Counted from the first letter of the stretch, positions 17,916 to 27,465 are shown. The stretch: DNA of 64,000 nucleotides from Streptomyces xanthophaeus (GCF_030440515.1 NZ_CP076543.1:5404501-5468500), one strand, 5' to 3'. The notes: generated from the sequence alone by a model not told the origin. Numbers and translations are program-made.

Positions 17916-19088
17916 TCAGCGCTCCAGGAAGGAGAACAGCTCTTCCCACCGGTCGGTGATCTCGGGGCTGGAGTAGCGCTGCACCGCGTGGAAGGCGTTG
18001 TCACCGAGCCGGTCGCGCAGCTCACGGTCGGACATCAGCTCGCGCAGGTGTCCGGCCAGCTCCATCGTGTTGCCCAGCCGGGCCAGCAGCCCGTCCTCGC
18101 CGTGCTCGACGATCTCCCGCACGCCCGGCGCGCAGTCGAAGGCGGCCGGCGGCACGCCCGCCGCCATCGCCTCCAGCAGCGTGATCGGGAAGCCCTCGGC
18201 CCGTGAGGCCTGGGCGAAGACCGAGGCTCCGCGCAGGGCGCCCAGCACGTCGTCGGTGCTTCCCATCCACTCCACGGAGTCGTCCAGGCCCAGCGAGGTG
18301 CAGTGCGCCTTCAGCGTGGCCTCCTCCGCGCCCGCCCCGTAGATCCGCAGGGTCCAGTCGGGGTGGTGCGGCGCGACGTCCGCCCAGGTGTCGAGCAGCA
18401 GGTCGACGCCCTTCTCGAAGGCGAGGCGGCCGACGCACGCCACGACCTTCTCCGTGCGCGGCGCGGGGGAGTCGGGCATGAAGGGCAGCGGGTTCGGCAT
18501 GCTCCCCACGTTCTCCATGCCCGCCCGGATCCACAGGTCCGCGTCCTCGGCGGTCAGCACCAGCAGCCGGTCGACCTGCGGGTAGAAGCGGCGGACCCGC
18601 TCCCCGCGGGTGGACTTCTGGCTGGCCTCGAACGACTCGTGGCTCATCCCGATGACGGTGAGCCCCTTGGTGTCGGCGAGCGCCACCCACTCCATCGCCC
18701 AGACCTGGGTGACGATGACGACACCGCCCGGACGGGCTGCCCGCAGCAGCTCGCTCAGCTGCTCGGCCTTGACCCGCATCTGCGCGCGCCGGGCGGCCTG
18801 GCGGCGCCGCTCGGGCGCGTTCAGCCGGCCCTTGATCCCGCGCAGCCGGCGGGCCGACGGCGGGTGCGCGTCGTAGAGGGTGGTCATCTCGTACGGCAGA
18901 CCCTGCGGCAGCTTCTGCCGGATGTCGTCGGCGACCGGGGCGATGCCCACGATGTGCACCCGGTGGCCGCGGTCGGTGAACTGCCGGGCCATCTGGTGCG
19001 ACCAGGTGGTCACGCCGCCGATCTCGTCGACGTTGTTGGAGACGATGAAGATGTCACGGCCGCCCGGGGTGGCGGTCTGCTGGCTCAC
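17916..19088 (-). CDS. Family 4 (GT-B) glycosyltransferase
   Basis: Retaining GT-B glycosyltransferase of 390 residues. It shows the N-terminal glycine loop (NVDEIGGVTTW), the inter-domain VGRLAFEKGVDLLL, and the C-terminal nucleotide-sugar motif EGFPITLLEAMAAGVP. Its start overlaps the end of the upstream GT2–TagF gene by four bases (ATGA), so translation is coupled and the two enzymes probably act in sequence on one glycopolymer. Donor sugar unknown. Confidence 0.9.
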   Translation of the reverse strand: MSQQTATPGGRDIFIVSNNVDEIGGVTTWSHQMARQFTDRGHRVHIVGIAPVADDIRQKLPQGLPYEMTTLYDAHPPSARRLRGIKGRLNAPERRRQAARRAQMRVKAEQLSELLRAARPGGVVIVTQVWAMEWVALADTKGLTVIGMSHESFEASQKSTRGERVRRFYPQVDRLLVLTAEDADLWIRAGMENVGSMPNPLPFMPDSPAPRTEKVVACVGRLAFEKGVDLLLDTWADVAPHHPDWTLRIYGAGAEEATLKAHCTSLGLDDSVEWMGSTDDVLGALRGASVFAQASRAEGFPITLLEAMAAGVPPAAFDCAPGVREIVEHGEDGLLARLGNTMELAGHLRELMSDRELRDRLGDNAFHAVQRYSSPEITDRWEELFSFLER

Positions 19089-21964
19089 TTGCCGCTCCTG
19101 GTGAAGAACTTCTCTACGATCTGGCGGGCCGCGTCCCCGCGGTCGTACTCGCCGAACTCGGCGAGGAAACGCTGCCGCGCCTGGGCGTACTTGACGTCCG
19201 CCTCCTCGAAGGCGGCGAGCGCCTGCAGCAGTTCGTCCGCCGTGGCCACCACCGGGCCCGGGGCCTTCTCCTTCAGGTCGAAGTACGTGCCGCGGATGTC
19301 GGTGGCGTACTTCTCGTAGTCGTACGCGAAGAACAGCATCGGCCGGTCCAGGACCGCGTAGTCGAACATCACGGACGAGTAGTCGGTGATCAGACCGTCG
19401 GCGAGGGCCAGCAGCGGGGTGATGTCGTGGTGCCGGGACACGTCGATGACGCGGCCCGCGACGGACGGTGGCAGCGAGACGCTGTTGAGGTAGTGGGTCC
19501 GCACCAGCAGCGTGAAGCGGTCGCCGAGCCGGTCCGCGAACTCCTCCACGTCGAAGGGGAAGGTGAAGCCCTCCACCGCGCCGTCCGCGCCCGCCCGGAA
19601 GGTCGGCGCGTACAGCAGCACCTTCTTGTCCGGGTCGATGCCGAGCTCGCCCGCGAGCGGCCCGCGTACCCGCTCACCACTGTGCGACTCGGTCCGGTGC
19701 GCCTCGACGAGGGCGTCGTTGCGCGGGTAGCCCGTGCGCAGCAGCACCTCGTCACGCAGCCGGAAGCCCTTGGCGAGGGTGCGGGTGTCGTGCTCGGAGC
19801 GGATCAGGAAGTGGTCGAAGCGGTTGACGGCCGCCTGGAAACGGGCCTGGCCGGCCCGGCCCTGCGCCTTGGTCCGGGGCTCGTGGAAGCCCATCCGCTT
19901 GAGCGCCGAGCCGTGCCAGGTCTGGATGTACGTGGTCCCCGGGCGCTTGGCCAGCGCCAGCGGGAAGCCCTGGTTGTCGACCCAGTACTCGGCCTGGGCG
20001 AGGGCGCGCAGGTACGGCCAGCTCCAGCGCTTGACGAGGGTGGCCTCCTTGGGGAAGCCGGTGGGCTTGGCGCCCGCGTAGGACCAGATCGCCTCGAACG
20101 GCGCGCCCTGGCGGACCAGCTCCTCGTAGATCGCCTTCGGGCTGTCGCTGTACTGCTTGCCCATGTGGCTCTCGAAGACGACCGTGCCCTTCTTGATCGG
20201 CAGCTTCGAGAAGACCTCGTGGTAGATCTTCACCTTCTGCTCGCCGGAGCCCATGTTGCGGCGGGCCCGCAGTGCCTTGCGCAGGCCCCGCTTGACCACG
20301 CCGGCCGCCTTGCCCTGTATGGCGTTGTTGATCAACGACTGGGTGCGGACGGCGGCGGCGCCCTCGGCGCTCAGCACGTAGCTGAGGTTGCCCTTCTTGG
20401 TCATCTCCGGGCCGAAGCGGTCGGAGACCAGCCGGGTCAGGCGCGGGCGCACGCGCAGCCGGGCCGCCGACTCCAGGTCGACCCCGCCGATCGCGACGCG
20501 GGTGGTGATCCGTTCGCCGCCCGCGGTCAGCTTGAGGCGGACGTCCCAGACGGCGTCGATGATGCCGAGCGGGCGGACCGTGCTCGCGACGTCGGCGGTG
20601 CCGGTCCACTCGATCGTGTCACCGGCGTGGCGGACGGATTCCACCGGGAAGCTGAAGGAGCGCACGCCGATCTGCCGGCGGGCCCGGAATTCGAGCGTGG
20701 CCTTCAGCTCCGCGTCGGCCGGGATGCGGCCCAGCGGGTTCACGACGGAGCCGGACATGGTGACCGTGCCGCGGCCGTCGTCCTCGTAGGAGGTGAGCCG
20801 GTTGCCCAGGGTGAGGGAGGTGAGCGGCGTGGTGTGGAAGGCCTGCTCGGTGACGTCCAGTATCCGGCGGGCCTCGTCGCCGTCGGGACCGTCGATGTGC
20901 TGCGCGCACCAGTAGACGCGGCCGTCACGCTCGGCGAGCGGGGAGGTGAGCCGGCCCTTGTTGGTCATGGCGTCGGCGGCCGGGAGCAGGTTGTCCCAGT
21001 CCTCCTTGCCCAGCAGGTAGGCGCAGATCGCCTGGAGGTACGTGACGTTCTCGTACGCGGCCGGGTCGATCCCCGCGAGGTAGCCGTTGGCGAGGCGGGC
21101 GAACTCCTGGCGGTACTCGTCGCTCAGCAGCGGCAGGTCGCGCAGGTGCAGCACGAGGTCGTGCTTGAGGAACTTGGCGTCCTTCGCGGACTTGATGTCC
21201 GTGTGGCCCTTTTCGGCCAGCAGGCGGTCGACGCGGCGGTGGATCTCCATCCGGTGGACGAAGTTCGCGATCTCGTGGCGCCGGTTGCTGATGGACAGGG
21301 CCGCGGCCTTCTCGACCACGTTCCAGAAGTAGACGTGGTTCGGGATCAGCGTGATGCGGCGGGCGGCCACGTAGGCCTGCGCGGAGAACAGCAGGTCCTC
21401 GTAGTGGATGCCGACCGGGAACTCCAGGCCCTGCTCCAGCAGGAACGCGCGCCGGTAGCACTTGTTCGTGGAGAGGGTGTCGTAGACCAGCAGGTCGGGG
21501 TACTCGGTGATCGATTCCAGGGTGCGGGTCCGCGAGTAGATCCAGGGGTACCACTCGGTGGTCTTGCCCCACCGGTTGTCGAGGTGCACGCGTACGCACA
21601 TGCCCGAGACCAGGTCGGAGCCGGTCCGCTCGGCGGCGTCCAGCATGTTCCGGCAGGCGTTGCGCTCCAGCACGTCGTCGCTGTCGAGGAACATCACGTA
21701 CGTTCCGGTGGCCTGCTGGATGCCGTGGTTGCGCGGCGCACCGCAGCCGCCGCTGTTCTCCGGCAGCTGGAAGGCGCGCACTCTTCCCGGATGTGCAGAT
21801 TCCAGTTCCTGGGCGACCGCGTACGAGCGGTCCTTGCTGCAGTCGTCGACGATCACGACTTCGACGCTGTGCAGGGTCTGGTCCAGAACCGACCGGACTG
21901 CTGTCGGCAGACGCTCTGCGTCGTTGTAGACGATGACGACCACGGAGACGTCGGGCACGTGCAC
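19085..21964 (-). CDS. Bifunctional GT2 glycosyltransferase – CDP-glycerol glycerophosphotransferase (TagF-like) fusion
   Basis: A 959-residue fusion enzyme. Residues 1–~300 form a GT2 domain (VSVVVIVYNDAERL, DDCSKDRS, LDSDD metal motif). A β-rich linker occupies roughly 350–580. The C-terminal ~380 residues are a TagB/TagF-type polyol-phosphate transferase with TWHGSALKRMG and ITDYSSVMFDYA motifs. TagF-type enzymes polymerise glycerol-phosphate from CDP-glycerol to make teichoic acid, so this protein likely adds both sugar and polyol-phosphate units at the inner membrane face. GTG 21964 is preceded by a GAAGGGA ribosome site. Overlaps the following GT4 gene by four bases. The actual polyol is inferred, not shown. 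Confidence 0.92.
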   Translation of the reverse strand: MHVPDVSVVVIVYNDAERLPTAVRSVLDQTLHSVEVVIVDDCSKDRSYAVAQELESAHPGRVRAFQLPENSGGCGAPRNHGIQQATGTYVMFLDSDDVLERNACRNMLDAAERTGSDLVSGMCVRVHLDNRWGKTTEWYPWIYSRTRTLESITEYPDLLVYDTLSTNKCYRRAFLLEQGLEFPVGIHYEDLLFSAQAYVAARRITLIPNHVYFWNVVEKAAALSISNRRHEIANFVHRMEIHRRVDRLLAEKGHTDIKSAKDAKFLKHDLVLHLRDLPLLSDEYRQEFARLANGYLAGIDPAAYENVTYLQAICAYLLGKEDWDNLLPAADAMTNKGRLTSPLAERDGRVYWCAQHIDGPDGDEARRILDVTEQAFHTTPLTSLTLGNRLTSYEDDGRGTVTMSGSVVNPLGRIPADAELKATLEFRARRQIGVRSFSFPVESVRHAGDTIEWTGTADVASTVRPLGIIDAVWDVRLKLTAGGERITTRVAIGGVDLESAARLRVRPRLTRLVSDRFGPEMTKKGNLSYVLSAEGAAAVRTQSLINNAIQGKAAGVVKRGLRKALRARRNMGSGEQKVKIYHEVFSKLPIKKGTVVFESHMGKQYSDSPKAIYEELVRQGAPFEAIWSYAGAKPTGFPKEATLVKRWSWPYLRALAQAEYWVDNQGFPLALAKRPGTTYIQTWHGSALKRMGFHEPRTKAQGRAGQARFQAAVNRFDHFLIRSEHDTRTLAKGFRLRDEVLLRTGYPRNDALVEAHRTESHSGERVRGPLAGELGIDPDKKVLLYAPTFRAGADGAVEGFTFPFDVEEFADRLGDRFTLLVRTHYLNSVSLPPSVAGRVIDVSRHHDITPLLALADGLITDYSSVMFDYAVLDRPMLFFAYDYEKYATDIRGTYFDLKEKAPGPVVATADELLQALAAFEEADVKYAQARQRFLAEFGEYDRGDAARQIVEKFFTRSGK

Positions 21965-22147
21965 CTCGATCCCTTCGTTTCGTTACGTTCAGCTGATTCC
22001 GCTTATCTCGTCCACGCTACCGTGTGCCGCCCCCGACTCCGGCAGCCCGACGCCCGTCCGACCCTCGCCGTGCATACTTCTAAGGAAGAGGTGAGAGGCG
22101 GGTCCGGCCGCCGACAATCACCCGTTCGGATCCAGCAGGAAGTGTTC

Positions 22148-23149
22148 ATGACGAAGCTGTCCGTAGTTGTCCCCTGCTTCAACGAAGAAGCCGTCATCGA
22201 CAGCTTCGATGTGGAGATCCGAAGGGTTCTGGACGCCCTCCCCGTCGAGTACGAGGTCTGCTACGTCGACGACGGAAGCCGCGACGGCACCCTCGACAAG
22301 CTCCGGAAGATCGCCGCCGAACACGGCGAGCAGACGCGCTACGTCTCCTTCAGCCGGAACTTCGGCAAGGAGGCCGGCATGCTCGCCGGCCTGCGCGAGG
22401 CCACGGGCGACGCCGTAGTGATCATGGATGCGGACCTCCAGCACCCGCCGGAGCTCATCGCGACCATGCTGGAGCACTACCGGCAGGGACACGACCAGAT
22501 CATCGCCCGCCGCACGCGCGAGGGCGACAAGAAGCTCCGCTCCGCTCTCAGCAGCCTCTACTACCGGGGCGTCAACCGCTGGGTCGACGTGGAGCTCACC
22601 GACGGCGTCGGCGACTTCCGCATGCTCTCGCGCCCGGCCGTGGACGCGCTGCTGTCGCTGCCGGAGTACAACCGCTTCTCCAAGGGACTGTTCTCCTGGA
22701 TCGGCTTCGACACCGTCCACTTCGACTACCGCAACGCGCAGCGCGAGGCCGGCGAGACGAAGTGGAAGTTCGGCGCCCTGCTGAACTACGGCATGGACGG
22801 CCTGATCTCCTTCAACAACAAGCCGCTGCGGATCGGAATCTGGTTCGGCGTGTCGCTGGTCGCCCTGACCGGTCTGTACGCCCTGTGGATCACGGTCATG
22901 GCGATCACCAACGGCGTCGAGTCCCCGGGGTACGTCACCCTCGTGGCCATCATCACGGGTCTCGGCGGCGTACAGTTGATCATGCTGGGCCTGATCGGCG
23001 AGTACATCGGCCGTATCTACTACGAGGCCAAGCGCAGGCCGCACTTCCTGGTGAAGGAATCGCACGGAGCACAGCCGCTCCCGCGGACCGATGACCGGCC
23101 GGCGGCCCCGGTCGCAGAGCCTACGATCGTGGAGCGCAGCGCCCGATGA
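22148..23149 (+). CDS. GtrB/DPM1-like polyprenyl-phosphate glycosyltransferase
   Basis: GT2 enzyme of 333 residues with two C-terminal membrane helices. The N-terminal VVVPCFNEEAVI, DDGSRDGT and DADLQHPPE motifs match dolichyl/undecaprenyl-phosphate sugar transferases. Helices lie at about residues 232–258 and 268–292. Such proteins load a sugar on undecaprenyl phosphate in the cytoplasm; a GtrA-type partner then helps flip it. The next gene is exactly such a GtrA protein and overlaps by four bases. The upstream CATACT box near 22075 may be a -10 element. Likely decorates an external polymer or protein. Confidence 0.9.
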   Translation: MTKLSVVVPCFNEEAVIDSFDVEIRRVLDALPVEYEVCYVDDGSRDGTLDKLRKIAAEHGEQTRYVSFSRNFGKEAGMLAGLREATGDAVVIMDADLQHPPELIATMLEHYRQGHDQIIARRTREGDKKLRSALSSLYYRGVNRWVDVELTDGVGDFRMLSRPAVDALLSLPEYNRFSKGLFSWIGFDTVHFDYRNAQREAGETKWKFGALLNYGMDGLISFNNKPLRIGIWFGVSLVALTGLYALWITVMAITNGVESPGYVTLVAIITGLGGVQLIMLGLIGEYIGRIYYEAKRRPHFLVKESHGAQPLPRTDDRPAAPVAEPTIVERSAR

Positions 23150-23577
23150 GCCGCAAGGACCAGCTCGGCCAGGTGTTCCGATTCGCCCTCGTGGGCGGGG
23201 TGAACACCGGCACCTTCTTCGTCATCTACCTGCTCCTGCACCCGTGGATGCCGTACTTCGCCGCCTACTCGCTCGCCTTCGTCCTGGCGATGGTCGGCTC
23301 GTTCTTCATGAACACCTACTTCACCTACCGGACCCGGCCGACCTGGAAGAAGTTCTTCCTCTTCCCGCTGACGAACATCACCAACTTCGTCATCCAGTCC
23401 GTCGGCCTCTACGCGCTGGTGACCTGGGCCGGGATGGACACCCGGATCGCCCCGCTGGTCGCGGCGGTCGTGGCCATCCCGTTCACCTTCCTGCTCTCCC
23501 GCAAGATCCTCGTCCCGGGTGCCGCCCGGGCCGAGGAGGCCGCTCCCGTGGAGGCGGGGTCCTCGTCCAGGGTCTGA
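23146..23577 (+). CDS. GtrA family membrane protein
   Basis: A 143-residue protein with four predicted membrane helices, the GtrA fold. It starts with the family motif FRFALVGGVNTGTFF and has the NTYFTYR turn after helix 2. GtrA proteins are thought to flip polyprenyl-phosphate-linked sugars or act with the GtrB transferase. ATGA overlap with the GtrB-like gene shows coupled translation. Confidence 0.9.
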   Translation: MSRKDQLGQVFRFALVGGVNTGTFFVIYLLLHPWMPYFAAYSLAFVLAMVGSFFMNTYFTYRTRPTWKKFFLFPLTNITNFVIQSVGLYALVTWAGMDTRIAPLVAAVVAIPFTFLLSRKILVPGAARAEEAAPVEAGSSSRV

Positions 23578-23621
23578 AACCCCCGAGCAGCCCCGCGCGC
23601 CCACCCCGTAGATTGAGACGG

Positions 23622-23666
23622 CAGGCATCTCGGCGACATGCATTTCGCCGACAGGCATTTCGGCAA
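23622..23666 (+). repeat. Three 15-bp tandem repeats upstream of proB
   Basis: Three head-to-tail 15-mers (CAGGCATCTCGGCGA, CATGCATTTCGCCGA, CAGGCATTTCGGCAA) end 17 bases before the proB start. They overlap the ribosome-binding region edge and could be an operator or a chance microsatellite. Confidence 0.8.
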
Positions 23667-23683
23667 GGGGCAAGGGGACAGAC

Positions 23684-24811
23684 GTGTCAGCGGCTAGGCA
23701 AGGTGTCGTGGACGCCCGCAGGATCGTGGTCAAGGTCGGCTCCTCCTCCCTGACCACCGCGGCCGGCGGACTCGACGCCGACCGGGTGGACGCGCTGGTC
23801 GACGTCCTCGCCAAGGCCCGCAGCGGAGGCGAGAAGGAGATCGTCCTCGTCTCCAGCGGAGCCATCGCCGCCGGACTCTCCCCGCTCGGCCTGCGCCGCA
23901 GGCCCAAGGACCTCGCCCGGCAGCAGGCCGCCGCGAGCGTCGGCCAGGGCCTGCTCGTCGCCCGCTACACCGCCTCCTTCGCCCGGTACGGCGTACGCGT
24001 CGGCCAGGTGCTCCTCACCACCGACGACACCAGCCGCCGCGCCCACTACCGCAACGCCTACCGCACCCTCGACCAGCTGCTCGCCATGGGCGCCCTTCCC
24101 GTCGTCAACGAGAACGACACCGTCGCCACGGACGAGATCCGCTTCGGCGACAACGACCGGCTGGCGGCCCTCGTCGCCCACCTCGTCCGCGCCGACCTCC
24201 TCGTCCTGCTCTCGGACGTGGACGGCCTCTACGACGGGGACCCGTCCCAGCCCGGCACCACGCGCATCGAAGAGGTCCGCGGGCCCGAGGACATCGCGCA
24301 CGTCTCCATCGGCAGCGCCGGCAAGGCGGGCGTGGGCACTGGCGGCATGGTCACCAAGGTCGAGGCGGCCCGGATCGCGGCCGCCGCCGGGATCCCCGTC
24401 GTGCTGACCTCCGCGAGCCAGGCGGCCGACGCCCTCGCCGGACGGGGGACCGGCACGCTGTTCCACGCCACCGGGCGCCGCTCGGCGGACCGGCTGCTCT
24501 GGCTCCAGCACGCGTCGACCCCCCAGGGGCACCTGGTCCTGGACGACGGCGCGGTCCGCGCGGTCACCGAACGCGGCAGCTCGCTGCTGCCCGCCGGGAT
24601 CGCGGCGGTCGAGGGCGACTTCGTCGCCGGGGACCCGGTGGAACTGCGCGCCGCGGACGGCCGAGCCGTCGCCCGGGGCCTGGTCAACTTCGACGCCAAG
24701 GAGCTCCCGCAGCTCCTCGGCCGCTCCACTCGCGAGCTCGCGCGGGAACTCGGACCCGCGTACGAGCGGGAGGTCGTCCACCGGGACGATCTGGTCCTGC
24801 TGGAGGGCTGA
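23684..24811 (+). CDS. proB: Glutamate 5-kinase
   Basis: First enzyme of proline synthesis; phosphorylates glutamate to γ-glutamyl phosphate using ATP. The 375-residue protein has an amino-acid kinase domain (VVKVGSSSLT, VSSGAIAAGL, NENDTVATDE, DVDGLYD, GTGGMVTKVEAA) up to about residue 260 and a C-terminal PUA domain, the full-length form. GTG 23684 follows an AAGGGG-rich stretch. proA lies 680 bases downstream with one small gene between. Confidence 0.95.
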   Translation: MSAARQGVVDARRIVVKVGSSSLTTAAGGLDADRVDALVDVLAKARSGGEKEIVLVSSGAIAAGLSPLGLRRRPKDLARQQAAASVGQGLLVARYTASFARYGVRVGQVLLTTDDTSRRAHYRNAYRTLDQLLAMGALPVVNENDTVATDEIRFGDNDRLAALVAHLVRADLLVLLSDVDGLYDGDPSQPGTTRIEEVRGPEDIAHVSIGSAGKAGVGTGGMVTKVEAARIAAAAGIPVVLTSASQAADALAGRGTGTLFHATGRRSADRLLWLQHASTPQGHLVLDDGAVRAVTERGSSLLPAGIAAVEGDFVAGDPVELRAADGRAVARGLVNFDAKELPQLLGRSTRELARELGPAYEREVVHRDDLVLLEG

Positions 24812-24899
24812 GGTTCGGTAAAAGCGGAGCGCGGCGGCCCGGGGACTGGTCAACTGTGAGGGGCGGGCGGACCCGCGTGGCGGAGACAGGAGGCGGCTG

Positions 24900-25313
24900 G
24901 TGAGACGAGCGCTGACCAGCGTCGGCACAGGGGACGGTGACGGCGGCGGTGGCGGGGAGGAGCAGGATCACGCATCGCGCCTGTGGCACGTGACCCTGAG
25001 CGTCTCCGGCAAGCCGGCCCCGCTGTCCGAGGTCCGGCGCGGGCTGGAGCAACTGGCCCACGACCATCCCTTCCTGCTGACCAGCCGGTACGCCGACGAC
25101 CACGCGGAGATCCGCTACTGGGAAGAGGCCCGTGACCTCCACGACGCGGCGGCCGTCGCCCTGCGCCTGTGGGGCGAACACCGCTCCTCGGCGAAGCTCC
25201 CGCCCTGGGAGATCGTCGGCCTGGAGGTCATCGACCGCGCCACCTACCACCAGCGCGTGGCGGAGGGCTACGGCCCACCCCCGGCCCACCCGGTAGGCGT
25301 CCACCCGTACTAG
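24900..25313 (+). CDS. Conserved actinobacterial protein of unknown function
   Basis: Not recognised. The 137-residue soluble protein has a glycine-rich, disordered N-terminus (GDGDGGGGGEE) and a compact α/β-looking core from about residue 26 containing RLWHVTLSVSGKP and HDHPFLLTSRYADDHAEIRYWEEA. The GTG start has a strong AGGAGG site 7 bases upstream, and codon use is typical of the region, so I believe it is real. It lies between proB and proA in the same direction. No membrane segment or catalytic motif is visible. Confidence 0.75.
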   Translation: MRRALTSVGTGDGDGGGGGEEQDHASRLWHVTLSVSGKPAPLSEVRRGLEQLAHDHPFLLTSRYADDHAEIRYWEEARDLHDAAAVALRLWGEHRSSAKLPPWEIVGLEVIDRATYHQRVAEGYGPPPAHPVGVHPY

Positions 25314-25330
25314 CCCCGCCCCTCCGGGTC

Positions 25331-25356
25331 TTTCAGCCCGTCCGGCGCTTGAGGAC
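25331..25356. repeat. Streptomyces-type dispersed intergenic repeat
   Basis: TTTCAGCCCGTCCGGCGCTT and the following GAGGA are the reverse-complement version of the unit repeated at 50558 and 51882–52012. Short palindromic units of this kind are scattered between genes in Streptomyces chromosomes. Confidence 0.65.
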
Positions 25357-25490
25357 CGGGGTCCGGGCGGAGCCCGGGGAAACGGAGAAAGGGCGGGGCG
25401 GGGAGAAGGCCCCGCGGACGGCCGGCGCCCGCCGTCTCGGGGGGTGGAACCCCCACGGCGGGGTACCGCCGGGGGATTACCCTGGGCGGC

Positions 25491-26768
25491 ATGACCTCGC
25501 TCGATGCCGCCACCTCGCCCGTCCTCGCCACCGCGCAGCGGTCCCGCACCGCCGCCGCGGCCATCGCCCCACTCCCGCGGTCCGCCAAGGACGCCGCCCT
25601 GCTGGCGATCGCGGACGCGCTGGAGGCCCGTACGGCCGAGATCATCGCCGCCAACGCCGTGGACACGGACAAGGCCCGCGCCGCCGGCACCAGCGAGACC
25701 GTCATCGACCGCCTCACCCTCACCGCCGAGCGCGTCGCCGCCATCGCCTCCGACGTCCGCGACGTCGCCGCCCTCCCCGACCCCGTCGGCGAGGTCGTCC
25801 GCGGCAACACCCTCCCCAACGGCATCGACATCCGTCAGATCCGCGTCCCGCTCGGCGTCGTCGGCATCATCTACGAGGCCCGCCCCAACGTCACCGTCGA
25901 CGCCGCCGCCCTCTGTCTCAAGTCCGGCAACGCGGTCCTCCTGCGCGGCAGTTCCTCCGCCTACTCCTCCAACACCGCACTCGTCGCCATCCTGCGGGAC
26001 GCCGTGGAGAGCGCCGGGCTGCCCGCCGACGCGGTCCAGCTCGTGCCCGGTGAGTCCCGCGACTCCGTCCGTGAGCTGATGCGCGCCCGCGGCCTCGTCG
26101 ACGTGCTCATCCCGCGCGGCGGTGCGTCCCTCATCAAGACCGTGGTCGAGGAATCCACCGTCCCGGTCATCGAGACCGGTACCGGCAACTGCCACGTCTA
26201 CGTCGACGCCCAGGCCGACCTGGACATGGCGGTGGACATCCTCATCAACTCCAAGGCCCAGCGGCCCTCCGTCTGCAACTCCGCCGAGACCCTCCTCGTC
26301 CACCGCGACATCGCCGACGCCTTCCTGCCGCGCGCCCTCGACGCGCTCGCCGACGCCGGCGTCACCGTGCACGGCGACGCCCGGGTCCTCGCCGCCGCCG
26401 AGGGCACCAAGGTCACCGCCCTGCCCGCCACGGACGAGGACTGGGCCGCCGAGTACCTGTCCTACGACATCGCCGCCGGAGTCGTGGACTCCCTCGACGA
26501 CGCCGTCACCCACATCCGCCGCTGGACCTCCGGTCACACCGAGGCGATCGTCACCACCTCGCAGGCCGCCGCGCGCCGCTTCACCCAGCTGGTCGACTCG
26601 ACCACGGTCGCCGTGAATGCATCCACTCGGTTCACGGACGGTGGCCAGTTCGGCTTCGGTGCGGAGATCGGCATCTCCACCCAGAAGCTGCACGCCAGGG
26701 GCCCGATGGGGCTTCCCGAGCTGACCTCCACCAAGTACATCGTCACCGGCGACGGTCACGTTCGGTAG
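25491..26768 (+). CDS. proA: Gamma-glutamyl phosphate reductase
   Basis: Second proline-pathway enzyme; reduces γ-glutamyl phosphate to glutamate semialdehyde with NADPH. The 425-residue product has the aldehyde-dehydrogenase fold with [24 protein letters not shown] and the catalytic cysteine in [13 protein letters not shown]-terminal segment [19 protein letters not shown] is diagnostic for ProA. TACCCT at 25478–25483 is 7 bases before the ATG with no ribosome site, so a leaderless transcript is likely. Confidence 0.95.
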   Translation: MTSLDAATSPVLATAQRSRTAAAAIAPLPRSAKDAALLAIADALEARTAEIIAANAVDTDKARAAGTSETVIDRLTLTAERVAAIASDVRDVAALPDPVGEVVRGNTLPNGIDIRQIRVPLGVVGIIYEARPNVTVDAAALCLKSGNAVLLRGSSSAYSSNTALVAILRDAVESAGLPADAVQLVPGESRDSVRELMRARGLVDVLIPRGGASLIKTVVEESTVPVIETGTGNCHVYVDAQADLDMAVDILINSKAQRPSVCNSAETLLVHRDIADAFLPRALDALADAGVTVHGDARVLAAAEGTKVTALPATDEDWAAEYLSYDIAAGVVDSLDDAVTHIRRWTSGHTEAIVTTSQAAARRFTQLVDSTTVAVNASTRFTDGGQFGFGAEIGISTQKLHARGPMGLPELTSTKYIVTGDGHVR

Positions 26769-26845
26769 TCAAGTCCTCAGCGCGGTGTGGCCGGATTTCG
26801 GCGTACACCCTGCCCAAGGAGGCCCCTCAGGTCTAGGCTGGTCCT

Positions 26846-27397
26846 GTGCCGGACGACGTGGGGGGCAAGCCGTTCCCGGACGACGGGGAGCCCGACGACG
26901 ACCGCGGAGGCGCGGAGTACGACTTCGCCTCCGTGGTGTTCGACGAGGACTTCGTCCGGAACGCCGAGATCCGTGAACCGAGCGCCGCCGAGCGCCAGCG
27001 GGCGGCCGACCGGGCGCGCGCGGAGGCCGAAGCCGCCCGTGCCGTGGCCGGCGGCTGGACGGGCGACGACGACTACGACAGCTACGGATACGGCCACCCC
27101 GACGGGTACGACGACGACCACGGCTGGGACCACGACGGCGGCCACGGATACCCCTACGGCCCGTACGGGGCCTACGGCGGCAGCCTGCGTCCCTACCGCG
27201 GCCGCGCACCGTGGCTGCGCCCCGTCGCCTGGGTGCTCGCCCTCGTGATGGGCCTCGGCATGGTCGCGCTCGCCTTCAGCGCCGTGTACCGCAGCGCCTC
27301 CGGTGAGGCGGACCCCGCTCCGGCGCCCGCCAGTACCCCCAGGGGTGAAGTCACCGGCGTCGGCGCGTTTACGTACCCCTCCGTTCGCCAACCCTGA
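26846..27397 (+). CDS. Membrane protein with SVVFDEDFVR motif (first of pair)
   Basis: Unknown function. The 183-residue protein has an acidic, Gly/Tyr/His-rich cytoplasmic part with the segment ASVVFDEDFVRNAEIREPSAAERQ near residues 28–60 and one hydrophobic helix at about 125–147, followed by a short outside tail. The same SVVFDEDFVR motif is found in the next gene, so the two are related at their N-termini. GTG 26846 is 6 bases after TAGGCT (26834–26839), suggesting leaderless expression. A similar tandem pair is known in other Streptomyces next to proA and the M48 protease (recollection, not checked). Confidence 0.8.
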   Translation: MPDDVGGKPFPDDGEPDDDRGGAEYDFASVVFDEDFVRNAEIREPSAAERQRAADRARAEAEAARAVAGGWTGDDDYDSYGYGHPDGYDDDHGWDHDGGHGYPYGPYGAYGGSLRPYRGRAPWLRPVAWVLALVMGLGMVALAFSAVYRSASGEADPAPAPASTPRGEVTGVGAFTYPSVRQP

Positions 27398-27465
27398 AGG
27401 TACGACCCCACTCGCATACGCCGGAGCTGGGGGCTTCTCTGAAGCGGGGACAGCGGGGAGAAGCG

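Noticed and set aside
23409..23666. A minus-strand small frame with repeated PKCLSAKCMSPRCL text
   Set aside because: The repeats only reflect the 15-bp DNA repeats upstream of proB; no ribosome site, and it covers the gtrA end.
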